The translations under genes were made by a program, and so were the position numbers. A stretch of DNA of 64,000 nucleotides. Source: Lithospermum erythrorhizon. Taxonomy: Eukaryota; Streptophyta; Magnoliopsida; Boraginales; Boraginaceae. The notes under the pieces were generated by a model. The model saw only the letters and a program-made list of their open reading frames with translations, made no database searches and was not told the DNA's origin. Positions 23,351 through 35,766 of the stretch are shown piece by piece; the stretch's first letter is position 1, and the number at the start of each line of letters is the position of its first letter. The DNA lies in assembly GCA_019722365.1 (NCBI GenBank), contig JADFUC010001799.1:43131-107130 (forward strand), written 5' to 3'.

Positions 23351-26300
23351 TGAAATAACTCGAACTTGACAAGTGTATAGCTAGGTACTACTCGTTTTTC
23401 CCTCTGTAAGAAGCGATACCTACGATGTAGCGCCTCTAACTTCTTAGTCTTTTCCGTCTTCTTTATCTTGCACTTGAGTTAAGAAACTTCTTTTTATATA
23501 AAACAAAATTTCTCCTCCTTCTTCTTCTTCTTATTGATGGCGAACTCCCTCCTCCCCACTTTTCCCAAAATTTTCTCCATTTTGAAGTAGAAAAAAAGCT
23601 CGAGTTCATCTACCGATCATTACAAACATTTTAAGGTAAAAATTATCTCTTGATTCTAACTATTTTTAAAGTTATGAAATGATGAATTTTGTTGATTTTA
23701 GATTGAACATTTAATCTAAATATTTTGGTGATTTTTAAACACTTGAATATTAATCTTTTGAAGAAAGGATGAAGATTTGTGTTTTCTTGACTATTTTTAG
23801 ATCTAGTTTAACTTTTGAAAGAAAAATAGTAAACGTATTTCAAAATTAATAATTTTTGGTTTTGAACAATCTTTGACATTTGGAATTGACCCATGAAAGT
23901 AAGTTTTGATTTTGAAGTCCTTTTGTATTTATTATGATTTTGGAAGATAAAGGGTTAGAATATGTATAAAATACGAAATAAATACTAAACTTTTGAGATA
24001 ATTAAAAAGATTGAAACTTCATATCCCCTACTATCCCATGCGTATTGCACCACAAATTTGGAGTGATTTGAATTTGTTTACTATTTTTGGTGATTTAATT
24101 ACTAAAATATATTTTTGAATCAAAAGGAGATGAATTGTAGTTTGAAAATGAAATTGATGATGTTCCAGTAACTTTGAAGTTGTATGTAAGCTACATACCA
24201 AATTTGGTAATTTTTAAAATGGTTTAACTATTTATTTTGATTTTGGATGTTAAAATGAGTAGAAATATATTTAAATGGAGAAAAATGGATTTGTATTGCA
24301 TAAAATATTTTGGGTAGAATGGTTGGGCTCCTAAAATATATTTTGAGCTATGATAATTATATCGGGGTTGTTGGATTTTATTAGGTATTTATTTGGGAAT
24401 TAAAGAAGTAAAAGGGAGAATATAAAAGCAAATGATTAATAATACAACAATACGCTCTGGGTAGGAGTCGAGCGAGGATTGGGAGCTTTGGAATACATTA
24501 GGTGTATGCTAGTTGCTCTAGCATAAAGGTGAGTATTTATATCACGTGACATAACCTTTCATATATATTGTGTATATGTAAGTTGTATAGTTTTTACTAA
24601 ATGAGTTATATATGTGATATGTGATTGTTGGAAATCAATGAATTGATTCCGTTTATTATCTTCGTTCGACGATTGTGTATCGGTCATTCTGAGTTGGGTT
24701 AAATGTGATTATCGAACTTAGTGTTCGACTTAGTAATTGTACTATTCACTGAGTATGGGTTCTCGCGATAATTTAAGGGTTATGGCGATTGCTGAATCTT
24801 TACTAAATTGTCGTTATAATAATAGTAATTGGTCAATTATTATTATTATCACAACCTCTTATTATTTGAGCCTAGAAGATTCGGCATGGCATCTGATGGC
24901 GTTGAGTTATATTTCATGTATGAAATTAGAAGGCTGTATAATTGAAATGTATTTCTCGATTACAAGGTTACATTTTATGTAGAATATCGATTGAACAAAT
25001 AGAATCGATTAAATAGTTATTTAATTGGTTCTAATAATTTAGTATTTATCGATAACTTGAAAGGTGATTGATATTGACTCAATACTATTTAATTAAGCTA
25101 ATTAAATAGTTCAACTCATTAGCAACTCATTAATGTCTTAGCGAACTAATAGAGTTACTTGAGTCAACTAATACTTAGATTCTTATCGGGCTTGTTTTAA
25201 CTAGCCACATGTAAAGAAAACTTTAGGATTTTTATGACATGAGTTTTAGAAAATCTTTTCATCAAAAAAAACCACTAAATAGCCGCCCCACACTTTGGCG
25301 AAATTCTCCCGAGAATTTTGGGGTTTTTGATTTTTTATTCGTCCTTGTTTTTGCTAGTATAAATCGGTTCTTGATTCAACCTCTCTGGTGTGGACCAGCC
25401 CAGAGATATCATCACGATTGATATTGCGACAAGGAGGCTGAAGGAAGTCAAATTCACGTTGTGAATTTGGGCGTTAGGTTTTTAGTGGAGATTTACTCCC
25501 GGCTCATTTGTAAGTACTCTGTTCGTATATTAGGATTATATGTATTTGTTTATAATGTATTAGCTTGCTTTAAGATCCACGGAATTATGGATTTGTATTT
25601 ATACTCATATATCCATAGTATTTTCCATCAGTGATATTGAGACTTGCGATGTTGAGTATTGTTATATGATGAGTTGTGATATATGAGTTGTGATATGATG
25701 ATGGGATTATTGTTGGTGTGATTGGTTGTTGAACTCTAGTCGGTTAAATTGATGCTCTGCGGGTTGAATTGTTCTAGATTTCTTTGGAGTAGAAAGCAGC
25801 GGATAACTCATTTATATCTCGTTCTTTGGAGTAGAAACTTAGTAAATACTATTTGTCCTCGTTCTTTGGAGTAGAAGCTTAACTTGAGTAATCGTTTTCT
25901 TTTCTCTATGGGAAAGAGTAGACTCGTAGAGGCGGAGTAGAGTTATTGTTGTTTGTGTGATATCTTTGGATGTTATTATTTGTGAGTTTATTTGTTGGAT
26001 TACTTGATATGATTAGATTATCGGATATTATGAATTGTGCGGATTGTTTAGAGGTGGATTATATTATATTGTTGAGGCTATCGTTTGCGTATTACCATAT
26101 ATGTGTGACTAGTTATGGTTAGATGTATAAATATTCATTAAGCTTCTAGCTCGCTCCTTTGTTTGGGGTCCCGAAATTTTGTAGTTGTAGGAAGCACGTT
26201 TGGCTGTTGCACCATCTTTGCGGCAGAGGCGTAATAATCGTAGATGCAGTTAAGATTAGCTAGGATATCACCAGCGGTCTTGAGTATGTATACGCTTGTG

Positions 26301-26516
26301 TTGTGTCAAGTATGTATTTAGAAAACGTGTTGTATATGATTTGTATGATTGATGAAATTGTACAGAGTAATAATTGTTGTTGTCTTAGATCACCATTAGG
26401 GCAGAGTCACGTTGTATTTTTCCTTCATTCTTTTGGTGTAGGTTGTATGGTGACTGCAATTGTTCGGATGATGACGATTTCAACTTCGAGAGGCTTATTT
26501 AAGGCGGGTCGTTACA
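23351..26516 (+). repeat. Gypsy solo LTR with 5-bp TSD, split by a copia solo LTR
   Basis: The LTR starts TGAAATAACTCG and ends GGCGGGTCGTTACA. The five bases before it (23346-23350) and after it (26517-26521) are both ATTTG, a perfect target-site duplication. No pol sequence lies between, so it is a solo LTR left by LTR-LTR recombination. Without the nested 1,010 bp it is 2,156 bp long. It carries a probable TATA box (TTTTATATAAAAC near 23495) and a tandem repeat of TTCTTTGGAGTAGAA at about 25785-25890. Confidence 0.85.
24626..25630 (+). repeat. Copia solo LTR nested in the gypsy LTR, perfect TSD
   Basis: Starts TGTTGGAAATCAATG and ends TATTTTCCATCA. The flanking 5-mers are both GTGAT (24621-24625 and 25631-25635). 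Length is 1,005 bp. It belongs to the same family as 8606-9585 and 61913-62877. Its interior contains unrelated short open frames that are not genes. Confidence 0.88.
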
Positions 26517-26521
26517 ATTTG

Positions 26522-27568
26522 CATCTTTCTAGACAATATATTTTGAATTATTTGATCAATTGTCATTCTATTTTTCATTTGATAAGCTATTATTATTTTT
26601 CTAATAATAAATCGATTAAAGACTCTTATACCGCGCTTATGACATTTGGGGTTCAGCATACGGATGGTCATTCGCCATTCGGAACTATAGAATGCTTTGT
26701 AATTCTCGAAGGCATAAATCTAACCATTATATCCGGTTATGCAGGTTTCATTTAATTAATACAAAGCCATAACTACATTTGAAGTATACTGACATGATAC
26801 GCTTTATAGTCTTCATATTCACCCGAGGAAGGGTTTGACACGGTCTAAGTACGTTACTCCCGTAAAAAGTGAAACCACATCGTGCGGGTCTAACTTGGCC
26901 AGATGCGTTTCACGTGGTTGTGAGAAACACCTTGGGACACAGATATATCTCTTCTAAGTTTCTGCATGCGGTCAAGTCGATCTTGGTGAACTCTTGTTTC
27001 GACATGCATACCCAAATGATTGATTAGGTTGATAATCATACTTCATACGATCCAAAAACGTGATCTAGACAATCATTATGCAACCCGTTTGGTGCTGATT
27101 TCAATTAATTGACACTAATTAGAGACGAAACAATCTTGCATTTTCTGGCTTGAATAGAGGATTTCTTGTTTGGATCCTCAACCCAAAGACCTATCCAGAA
27201 AAAATCTTTATTGCTTAGTGGAACTAATTTTGTTATTTTGATAATACTTGAGAATCAGTGTTCGATAACAGGTAATGGAAGTAAACATGCTTTTGAATTA
27301 AGCGAATATTCAAACAAGATTACGAAATAAATTAAAACTGAGCTTCCTCCTGCTGAATCATGCATCATTTTTCCCTTTTGATTGAATCGAATATTCTAGT
27401 CATTCAAGAGAAAATAGCTTCAAGATGCCAACTTAACTCCGTAAGTGAATCTTTGAAGCTTACATGCATTTAGGTCTATTAGGACATGTAAACAAGATGA
27501 TCATGTCGACATCTTTTCACCATCTTTCTAAGGAGAATAATTATGCATCCATACCAAAGCGTAAAAAT
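26522..27568. other. Unassigned, probably transposon-derived
   Basis: The sequence resumes the DNA that was interrupted by the solo LTR. 26830-27000 is GC-richer and coding-like in composition but not open in any long frame. I recognise no domain. Confidence 0.3.
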
Positions 27569-28258
27569 CGGTAACGACACGTTAAAGTAATAAATTAAAA
27601 TGTGAGATTATTAAATTGATTAACGTAAAGTTTGAAATCACTTTATATATTTTATGTACGGTAAATGTTAATGTTTAGGATTTAGTTGTCGAGATAAGTA
27701 AAACGAGATGTATCGATCGAATTAAAATGTTCGGTTTTTCACCGGTTGGACTATTGAGCCCAACCCATTTACTTAATCATCAAATAAGGCTAACCGCTTC
27801 CAAAAAAACCCATTCCCTTAACTTCCCCAATCCCCTTGTATTGCCGAACTCTTCCACTTCTTTTTTTTTTCGATTTTCTTCTTAGATTTCTCCTCTCGAG
27901 CTTTGGACCTCAAATTTTTGGAGGCTTCCCTCATCATACTCTTGATTCAAGGTAAAAAGGTCCGATCTTGTTGAGTATTTGTGAGGATTCGGTCGGAGTT
28001 GACTTTTTAGTTAGCTTTTGTATTTCAAATTTTATTGCTACAATCAATTCTTGGAGTTCTAAATTAGTTATTCTTGAGTTGAAATTACGTGTTTGATCGT
28101 AGTTTTGGACGTTTTTAGGGCCGTTGACTTTTTGGAATTTTGGGTTGACTTCGGTTTTTATGAGATATTATTGAATATAATTATTATCTAGGCTTAGATT
28201 ATAGTATAGGAGATGACAATAATCGATATTTGGGGTAGAAAGTGTTGTTATAGTTGAG

Positions 28259-28316
28259 TTGACTTTCGAGTTGATTTTGGGTTGACTTTTCTAAAATGTT
28301 GTTGAGAGTATAAATA
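28259..28316 (+). promoter_or_regulatory. LTR promoter: TTGACT motifs plus TATAAATA
   Basis: TTGACT occurs at 28259-28264 and 28282-28287, followed by TATAAATA at 28309-28316. Earlier copies lie at about 28003, 28127 and 28146. The promoter function is inferred. Confidence 0.4.
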
Positions 28317-29159
28317 TGTTATTGGACCTTTATTGTGATTGTTTTGAGGTAAAATTATGAATTATAAGTTGTTGGAGGAATATATGTTGAAATTAGTTTT
28401 AGTAGATTTTGAGTAGTAAACGGGCTTTGGGATTAGAGTTGTCGAGAAAGGAGCTTAATTAGTTGAAAAAGTTGAAGATTTGGGTTGATTGAGGTGGTTG
28501 AAAATGTTAGTAATTTGGATAAGGTATGGGCCGATTATAGAGTTTAGTCGGGCGATTTGAAATTCGTCATCGTAGTTGTCATTGAGCATAATTGGCAATC
28601 TATCGTAAGTTGTCAATTTGTAAAGTGGGTTGAAAATTAGAATTGAATTAGGATAAGAGTTGAAATTGTTGCGGTAGTAATTATATTTTGAATTACATTT
28701 GGAGCTCGATGCTTGGCCAGAGTAGAGATTATCACTAGATTTTGTACCTTATTTGTCTTGAATGAAGTATATGGTAAATTGATTTGTGGCTGTGTATCGT
28801 ATTTATAAACTTATGCTGTAGTATAGTTGTGAAATTGTGAAATATTTGGCTTGGCAATTGTTTGTGTTAGATGCATTATGGTATGTTTGTGGTATATTTG
28901 GGTTTGAGTGTATTTATGTTTGAGTATATTTATGTTGGAGTGTAGGTTCTTTGAGTATGTTTTTTGTTTGAGTGTATTCACGTTTGAGTATATTTGTGTT
29001 ATGGGCATTATCTATGAGTATATTTATGTTTAGAGTATAGGTTACATAGGAATTGTATCGTGTATATTATGGATGCTATTGAATTATTGTGCAATGGGTG
29101 TATGTTTGGTAATTGTATGTGTGATTTGTAGTGTTTGAATTGAGAATGTTTGAGATGAT

Positions 29160-29300
29160 ATTGCGAGGTGTTCGAAGGGTGAGCACTGCCCGGGAAAAGG
29201 ATATGATGATGTTGGGTGGAATTCGAAGGGTGGGCACAGCTCGGGAAAAGGATATGTTGTTGTTGGGTGTTGAAGAGGTGAGCACGGGAAAAGGATGGAG
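29160..29300 (+). repeat. LTR minisatellite, about 57-bp unit, three copies
   Basis: The core GAAGGGTGAGCACTGCCCGG, followed by GAAAAGGATATG, recurs with substitutions. The third copy is shortened. It causes open frames on both strands, which are not genes. Confidence 0.8.
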
Positions 29301-30061
29301 ATGTTATATCTGATATTATTGTGGTTTCATTTTCATAAGTTTATTTTATTGTTGTTGTGGTATAAGCGTTGTGTTAGGAATTTATCTTTGTTTTACTCGT
29401 TTGATTATGTGATATGAGATCCTTGGGTATGACATGAGTTAACGTAAGTTGGAGTCCTCAATATGTTGTATGTTGATGATGATCATTTTTGTGTTATGAT
29501 GTTGTGGATAATTGGTTTATATATATATATATACTTATTCGCTACGTCTATATCTTATTGTGTACCTCATTCGGATGTGGATAAGTTACCATCCGGGTGA
29601 TTAGTTTTCCAACAAGTTGTAGAACACCCACTTCCGCCTCAGTTCACAGTGTCTTTTGAGGAAGCGGCAAGGTGCGTGAGTGTCAGTTGACTTTACCTAG
29701 GTGAGAGGCAGTGGCTAGGATCTCGGCAATCATTTTTTATTATTATTTTTTGATGTGCAGCAGTTTTTCATATTTTGTTTTGGGATGATGAAAAGTTGTA
29801 AACTATTTTGTGGAGTATTTTGAGACTTGATATGTGGTGGAATTTTACACTTTGATTTTGAATTAGGCGATACCACGATGGTTAAACTCTGTATTACAAC
29901 ATTTTGAGTTTTCGAAACTATTTTACTTTTATCAAACTACTCGGGTTTTGGTTATCAAGCGGGTGATTTTGTGTCAACCGTCGTATGGTGACTCGGATAT
30001 CTGAGTTGATGGCGACTCACGACCTCGAGGGCGTGCGACTCGAGGCGGGTGGAGTGGGTAT

Positions 30062-31330
30062 AATTGTTATCGAGGCCTGGGTTTTAGATTGCGGATTTGT
30101 GCGTGTGTGGTTATGTGCTTAACTAAGTTGTTTTATTTGAGTTGTTTTGGGTTGAGTCTTTTCTCGAAAGTCTGAGTCTTTTCTTTCGTTGACCGTTGAC
30201 TGTTGAGGATGCCACCTAGAAGATTTTTGTTTAGCTACGTGCGAGGACCCGTAGGAAAAGATTGGTTTGAATCGGAGTTGTTCTCATGAACTAACGTGAA
30301 GTATGAGATAATTAGTGAGATAAGGTGAGATAAGAATTGAAATCGGATATGTTGGGGAAATTTATTAGAGAGGAGAGTTATGCCAAAGGATGTTGGAAAT
30401 AAATTTTTAATGTTGGACTTGGAATTGTTAAAGGGTTAAGGTATTTATATAGATCTAAGAATGTCAAAAATAGATTTGTGATGATAGTATAAAATTGATG
30501 ATCCTTAGTTGAACCTGTACACTTGAAATAATTGGTGGATGAATACTAGTGATAATTATGATAGATGGACCCAAGTGCTAGGATAAAGTGAGGACTAATT
30601 CGGTTGACGTGCAAGGATGGGCTACCTATGAATATTAGAATAACTTAATGAATCTTGTCTTCCAGCGTGGAGCATGAATATGAGGGGCAATAAGAGAATA
30701 GGTAAGTGCCGTAATAGGGGGATATGGAAAATTTTATCTTGATGGATACTAGAGGAATTGAGGATAAGCTGAAATAGGAAATTTTACCGCAAAATGTTAT
30801 CATGATTTAACGGTTGTGTTAGATTATCAATCATCTAGAGGCATTGGAATATGTCTGTACATCTGAAATATTGGAAAAATGAGTATTGGTGAAATTTAGT
30901 GTGGGAGTACTCTATTAGTAGATGTAAAGTTGGATTTAATGTAGCTAGGAATTTGAGATGAAAATGAGTATTCTAGTTGATTAATAAATTGAAGCTTAAA
31001 GTTCTTAAGTTGTGAAATGTTGGTTGAAGAATAAAGTGGCATAATGAAAAATTTGGGGACAGGAGAAAGAAGAAGATGTTGTTAGTACTTTCGATCAATA
31101 GAATATCTAAGTGAGATGGAAATTCGTTAATGAATAGAGCGATAAGTTCGGCGGGCTTAATGGTCTTACGAGGAAATTAGTGGATATACTAGTGGAGAAA
31201 ACTCTAGAAGAGATTAGTAGATGGAATAGAAACTCTAGGAGATTACGAGTCAGTGCGAACCCATTCTTTCCGAAGTAATAAAACTCTGGGACTAGATATA
31301 TAGTGTTGAATAATTTTATGAACTACGGAT
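30062..31330 (+). mobile_element. Gypsy leader, gag start, then unrecognised internal DNA
   Basis: A damaged primer-binding site at about 30064 is followed by a leader and ATGCCACCTAGAAG (30208), giving the MPPRR start typical of gypsy gag. The frame closes within about 20 codons. From about 30260 to 31330 no gag, zinc-knuckle or protease motif can be recognised; it may be heavily mutated gag or an unrelated insertion. Confidence 0.45.
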
Positions 31331-33249
31331 GTTAATTGGATGAAAATAGGTTATTTAAGGCTAGTGAAAAATCAAAAGAATTGTGGCCAGATACAGGGGA
31401 ATATGATTGGGGATTCTTGATTGCCATCGGAAGAGATTACTTTTGTGGAGTTGGGGGGGGCCGGATATCCGATTTGTGGGAGATAGAAAGATTTTGCCTT
31501 GAGGTTTTTGTATCGGCCACTTGAGGCTAGGGAGATTGATTCGGAAAAGGGTGTATTGGGTTCTTGGGGTATGTGGTTGATTTGAGTAGAAGAGGCGGAA
31601 GTAGAGATGTGCGGGTTGTTAGAGAGTTCAAGGATTTTCACGAGGACTTACCGGGTTGCCGCGAGAGGCAGGAGTAATTTGCTGAAAGCCAAGGAGTTGT
31701 CTGATGCGGCACCAATTTCTCTTCCCCGTGCGAGATGGCTCCGGCCAGTGCGAGAATTGCGGTTTCGGTTGAGAGGAGTTGTTGGACAAAGAGATTAAAT
31801 CGGACCGAGGTGTATCTCCGTGGGGTGCACGGTGTGATTCTGAAAAAAGAAGGGATGGATTCGATAGAAATTTGGTACACATTGAAGCTAATAGCGGTGA
31901 ATAAAGTGACGTAAGAACCGATACCCATTCATGACGATTTGTTTGATCATTAGGATGCTTAAGGTGTTTATAAAAGATTGATTTCGCGGTATGGTTATCT
32001 GTGGGTTGAAATCGGAGGGAAGATATTAAAATGCGGCTTTTCGATCTTGTTATGGGCATTATGAGTTTATAGTGATACTGCATTTAGTTTGATAAATACC
32101 TTTATGGATTTGATGAACCGGGTGTTTTAGAAGTATGCGGATGAGTTTGAGTGGTATTCATTGATATTACGATATATTCTGGGGGAGGAGGAACATGAGA
32201 AGCATTTGCGGTGTGTTGAGGACCTTGAGCGACACCGGTTGTATGCAGAGATTTTCCAAATGTGAGAGTTACAGTTGGCGAGGTAATTCTGGGTAAGTAT
32301 TTATTTACGGCGAGGTATTTGTGTGGATCCACAGAAGGTGGAGGCTGTGAACAATTGGGAGCGTCCCACGAGTGTGACTGAGGTTAGGAGTTTCTTGGGG
32401 TTAGCTGGTTATTACAGGAGATTCATCAAGGACTTTTCTTTGATCGCGACGCCATTGACCAGGTTGACCGAAGGGGTTCGTTTATGCAGGATGATGATTG
32501 TGAGAACGCCCGAGGTATGAAAGAAGTTATTCTGGCGCCCGGTGTTGGCGATACCGTGCAGTTCGAGACTCATGATTTATAGCGTGCTTAGCGTCGAGGA
32601 TTGGGGTGTGTTACGTGCGAGAATGGGAAGGTGATTGTCTATGCTTCCGGCCCAGGTTGAGAAATCACGAGAAGAACTATCCAGGCCAGCTGATCTTGAG
32701 CTAGCGGCGATAGTCTTTGCGCGTTGAAATTGTGGGGGGAGACACTATACGTATGGGGTTAAATGCGATTTTTAATGATCATAAGAGTTTGAAGTATCTA
32801 CCCGGCAGAGAGATTTGACTTTGAAGCGAGAGAGGTGGATGGAGTTCATCAGCGATTATGACTTGATTATTGAGTACCGCGCTTGAGGGGAAGGCAAATA
32901 TGGTAGGTGATCTGGCTGAGTAGAAAGGGAAATCAAAGGACCCGAGAGAGAAGTGACAATTTGGAGTTTGTTTTTGATGTCGATGTGACAGGAGATTTTT
33001 CGCCCATATGAGAGTTCGACCAGTGCTTGTGGATCGAATCTTAGAATTTCAGCAGCGAGATGAGAGACTGCAGGTTATCAGTAGGGATGTGAGAAGTGGG
33101 GTCAGATCAGATTTCACGGTTGACGAGAGTGGAGTTAGCTTTTGCTTTTATTTTGTGTGGTATTTGATTTTATGTGATTATATATATGTTCTTATTGGTT
33201 GTTGGGGTTGTAAATTTCGAGGTCGAAATTTTATTAGAGTCAGGTAGAT
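31331..33249 (+). mobile_element. Damaged gypsy pol lacking integrase
   Basis: Remnants run in the order protease end (near 31400), RT (about 31630-32200, including WYTLKLIAVNKVT near 31872 and a damaged active site FIDIT near 32160), RNase H ([15 protein letters not shown] through [10 protein letters not shown], 32323-32430, then DYDLIIEYR near 32850) and a post-RNase H linker (RPVLVDRILEFQQRDERLQ, about 33014-33070). At about 33130 the sequence jumps to the short stretch that in the first element lies after integrase, so roughly 1.3 kb of integrase is deleted. One aspartate of the RT active site is also lost. Confidence 0.8.
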
Positions 33250-33713
33250 TGTAATAACCCGTCACGTTTAAAAAAAAAAAATATTAATTTTTCGTTGGCG
33301 TTGGGACGGGGACAGTATAAATAATTTTGATGATAATATTATTTCGTAAAATTTTTAGCAGATTACATTTATAATTTTAGTAGATTTTTTATTAAACTAT
33401 GTCTTATATTTTGGAATCGGGTTAGTGGATATTTAAATAGATAGCGGAGAAATTAACCGAGAACGAGCAGGACTCGAGTTTTTAAATATCTAGTCATGCT
33501 TATCTTCCTCATCATTATCAAACACTTGTCATCTTCTTCTTTCATGGTTTGGCGAAATATTGCTTTTCACTTAAAAATTTCATTTTGAACTTACTTGATT
33601 GTCGCTCCAAGCTCGAAGATCGGTTGTAGAATATCTTTCTCCCCATCATTCTCTTGAGTTAAGGTAAGAAATTCAAGTCTTTCGAGAGATATTTCTTGGA
33701 GTTTTTGACATAG

Positions 33714-33792
33714 TTGACTTTTAGTTGACTTTTCCATAATTGAATTTTATGATAAATTTTAGTTAGTTATGGAGTTACATGACGTATATAAG
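33714..33792 (+). promoter_or_regulatory. LTR promoter: W-box pair plus TATA box
   Basis: TTGACT at 33714-33719 and 33725-33730, then TATATAAG at 33785-33792. The 54-bp gap is practically the same as in the LTR at 3386. Confidence 0.45.
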
Positions 33793-34498
33793 TGATGAAT
33801 TCGTGATTTAGAGATCGTTTGAGGGCCCCGTTATGGTCAAGTTGGCTTTTATGTTTCGGTTGACTTTTTATGTGGATATTTTTTATAAGACTTTAAATGT
33901 GTAGGAGGTTATATTGGGGCCTTGTATAGTTGTTGTGATGTTCAATTGATGATTTAAAATTGATTAAAGAGGGATTATGTTGAAAAAGTGTTAATTCAAT
34001 TTGAAGTATAATTGATATTTCGGAGCTTAGGTTGTTAATTATGGACCTGTGATTAATTAAAATGACTTATAAGTTGATTGGTAATGATTAAGTAATAAGA
34101 TGAAATGGGGATCGATTGGAGTTGTGTCGATGGGATTATAATTCGATAGTTTATCCGTCGAGTTAAACATTTAGAATAGTTCTCCCAAGAGTTGGTTATG
34201 TATCTTCGAGCAGCCGGTATAGTAATAGGTCTTGATTATAATTTTGCGGGTGTTTGGTGATGGGTGGAAAGAATGGGTTGCATGATTGTCTTTCGGGTTT
34301 TGCGGTAGCTGGCGAGGTAGTACTTATCTCTGCGGGTGTTGCTTGCGTGCTTGCAGCCGGTTTGTGATATACATATTATTATGTTATGATTATGAGGCAA
34401 TGTACATGGCAATTTGTTGTTGTGATTGTGTTTTACGTGGTGTTAGTAACTGGAGGTAAGTAACGGCTTGAACTCGACTTATATTTAAAGATGCAATG

Positions 34499-34605
34499 GC
34501 CTTGGCGGCACTATTATAATATGTGGCCTTATACCGGCACTATGCGTTTGTGGCCTTGTTGGCACTTTTGATATGTTTGTGGCCTTGTCGGCGGTTGTGA
34601 TTGAT
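34499..34605 (+). repeat. Short LTR minisatellite (TGGCCTTGTCGGCA type)
   Basis: TGGCCTTG(T/G)(C/T)GGC followed by a T-rich spacer recurs about four times. Confidence 0.65.
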
Positions 34606-34786
34606 TATGATTGTGAGATGCTTAGCTGTGTGCTTGGATATTGTTTGGGAGTAGAATAGTTGGTTATTGAGAGGTGATTAGAGTTATCTATGACTTGGTG
34701 ACTTGAGTGTCATGATTTGAGGCCTATGTTGAGATGATTAGGGGTTAGGTGACTTCTCCTTCCTTGCGAGATATGCGGCGATATTG

Positions 34787-34970
34787 GCCTTATACTTAGT
34801 GTATAAGTGCGGTGTGCCTTATCTTTAGTGTATAAGAGCTGGTGTGCCTTATCTTTTTAGTGTATGATGCGATGTGCGCTTATACTTTGTGTATGAAGTG
34901 CGGTGTGCCTTATACTTTGTGTATAAGTGCGGTTTGGCCTTATCTTTGCGGTATAAGTGCGCGGGGTGAT
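34787..34970 (+). repeat. LTR minisatellite of palindromic units, six copies
   Basis: Each unit has the form CCTTATAC, a short loop, GTATAAG, then TGCGGTGTG. It is the expanded counterpart of the array at 4870-5100. Confidence 0.75.
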
Positions 34971-35766
34971 TATTGATTAGATCCATTTCACCAGTGGAGC
35001 GGATTGAGCATATGCGCGTTAGAGGTTGGTATCTTTGGTGGGGATATGAGAGATAGGAGGTTTGATGACTGAAAGCGTTTTTGAGTCGTTGTTGAGTCTC
35101 TTGATTTAACTGCGGAATTGTGCTTGAGACCTTCTATTATATCTTCATGTATTATTAGAAGTTTCTGCGGAATTATGTTGTATAACCTTTTTAGGTAGTC
35201 TGGATATATGTATTTTATTAAGTATTTGACTATTATATTATTGATTGACTCGTTTCGTATGGTAAGTTCACCCACGTATTAAGTTTATTTAAAACTTGAA
35301 ACTACATTTACACACCGTGGCGGCATTTCATTTATTGCGGTTAATGACGATTGAGCAAGGTACGTTTGAGTTTTTTTTGTTCAGTGGGTAGGTAGACATC
35401 GGGTGGCGAGGATCATAGCGATGCGATTTTGATGTGTTGTCATTTGTTTTGATTGTTGTATTTCCCTTTTGAAACTTTAGCCTTGTAATTTTATTTGTCA
35501 TTTTGTATTCGGATACGATGTCTTATCATCTTTTTTGTAACACTAGGCATTACTTTATTTTTGGGATATGTTATTGTATATATTTATGGGTTGGTCGTTT
35601 CGATATCGGTGATGGATTATAAATTTTAAGCATTTTGATTTGGGAAGCTTAATTGTGATCACATTTTTTGGATGAAGCAATGTGTTTTTAAGCGAGTCGT
35701 CCATCGGTTTGGTGACTGCAATTAGGATTTTAATGGCTACCGCTCAGGCGCAGGCGGGTCGTTACG

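Larger units (their letters stand above)
27569..30061 (+). repeat. 5' LTR of a gypsy element (different subfamily)
   Basis: Begins near GGTAACGACACG and ends just before a damaged methionine-tRNA primer-binding site (TTGTTATCGAGGCC at about 30064, against the expected TGGTATCAGAGC). It has TTGACT motifs ahead of a TATAAATA box (28309-28316) and a minisatellite at 29160-29300. It shares architecture with the LTRs at 3386 and 33250 but is strongly diverged in sequence from both. Boundaries are approximate. Confidence 0.6.
33250..35766 (+). repeat. 3' LTR of the gypsy element
   Basis: Starts TGTAATAACCCG after the conserved AATTTCGAGGTCGAAATTTT stretch and ends GGCGGGTCGTTACG. Length is about 2.52 kb. 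It is homologous along its length to the LTR at 3386-5962 (same subfamily) but not closely to the 5' LTR at 27569. Confidence 0.8.

Noticed and set aside
26303..26755. 150-aa plus-strand open frame
   Set aside because: It crosses the end of the gypsy solo LTR and its target duplication into flanking DNA, so it is a chance frame in transposon sequence.
34499..34970. Possible CRISPR-like array because of regular direct repeats
   Set aside because: This is plant nuclear DNA; the repeats are LTR minisatellites with no unique spacers of constant length and no cas genes.
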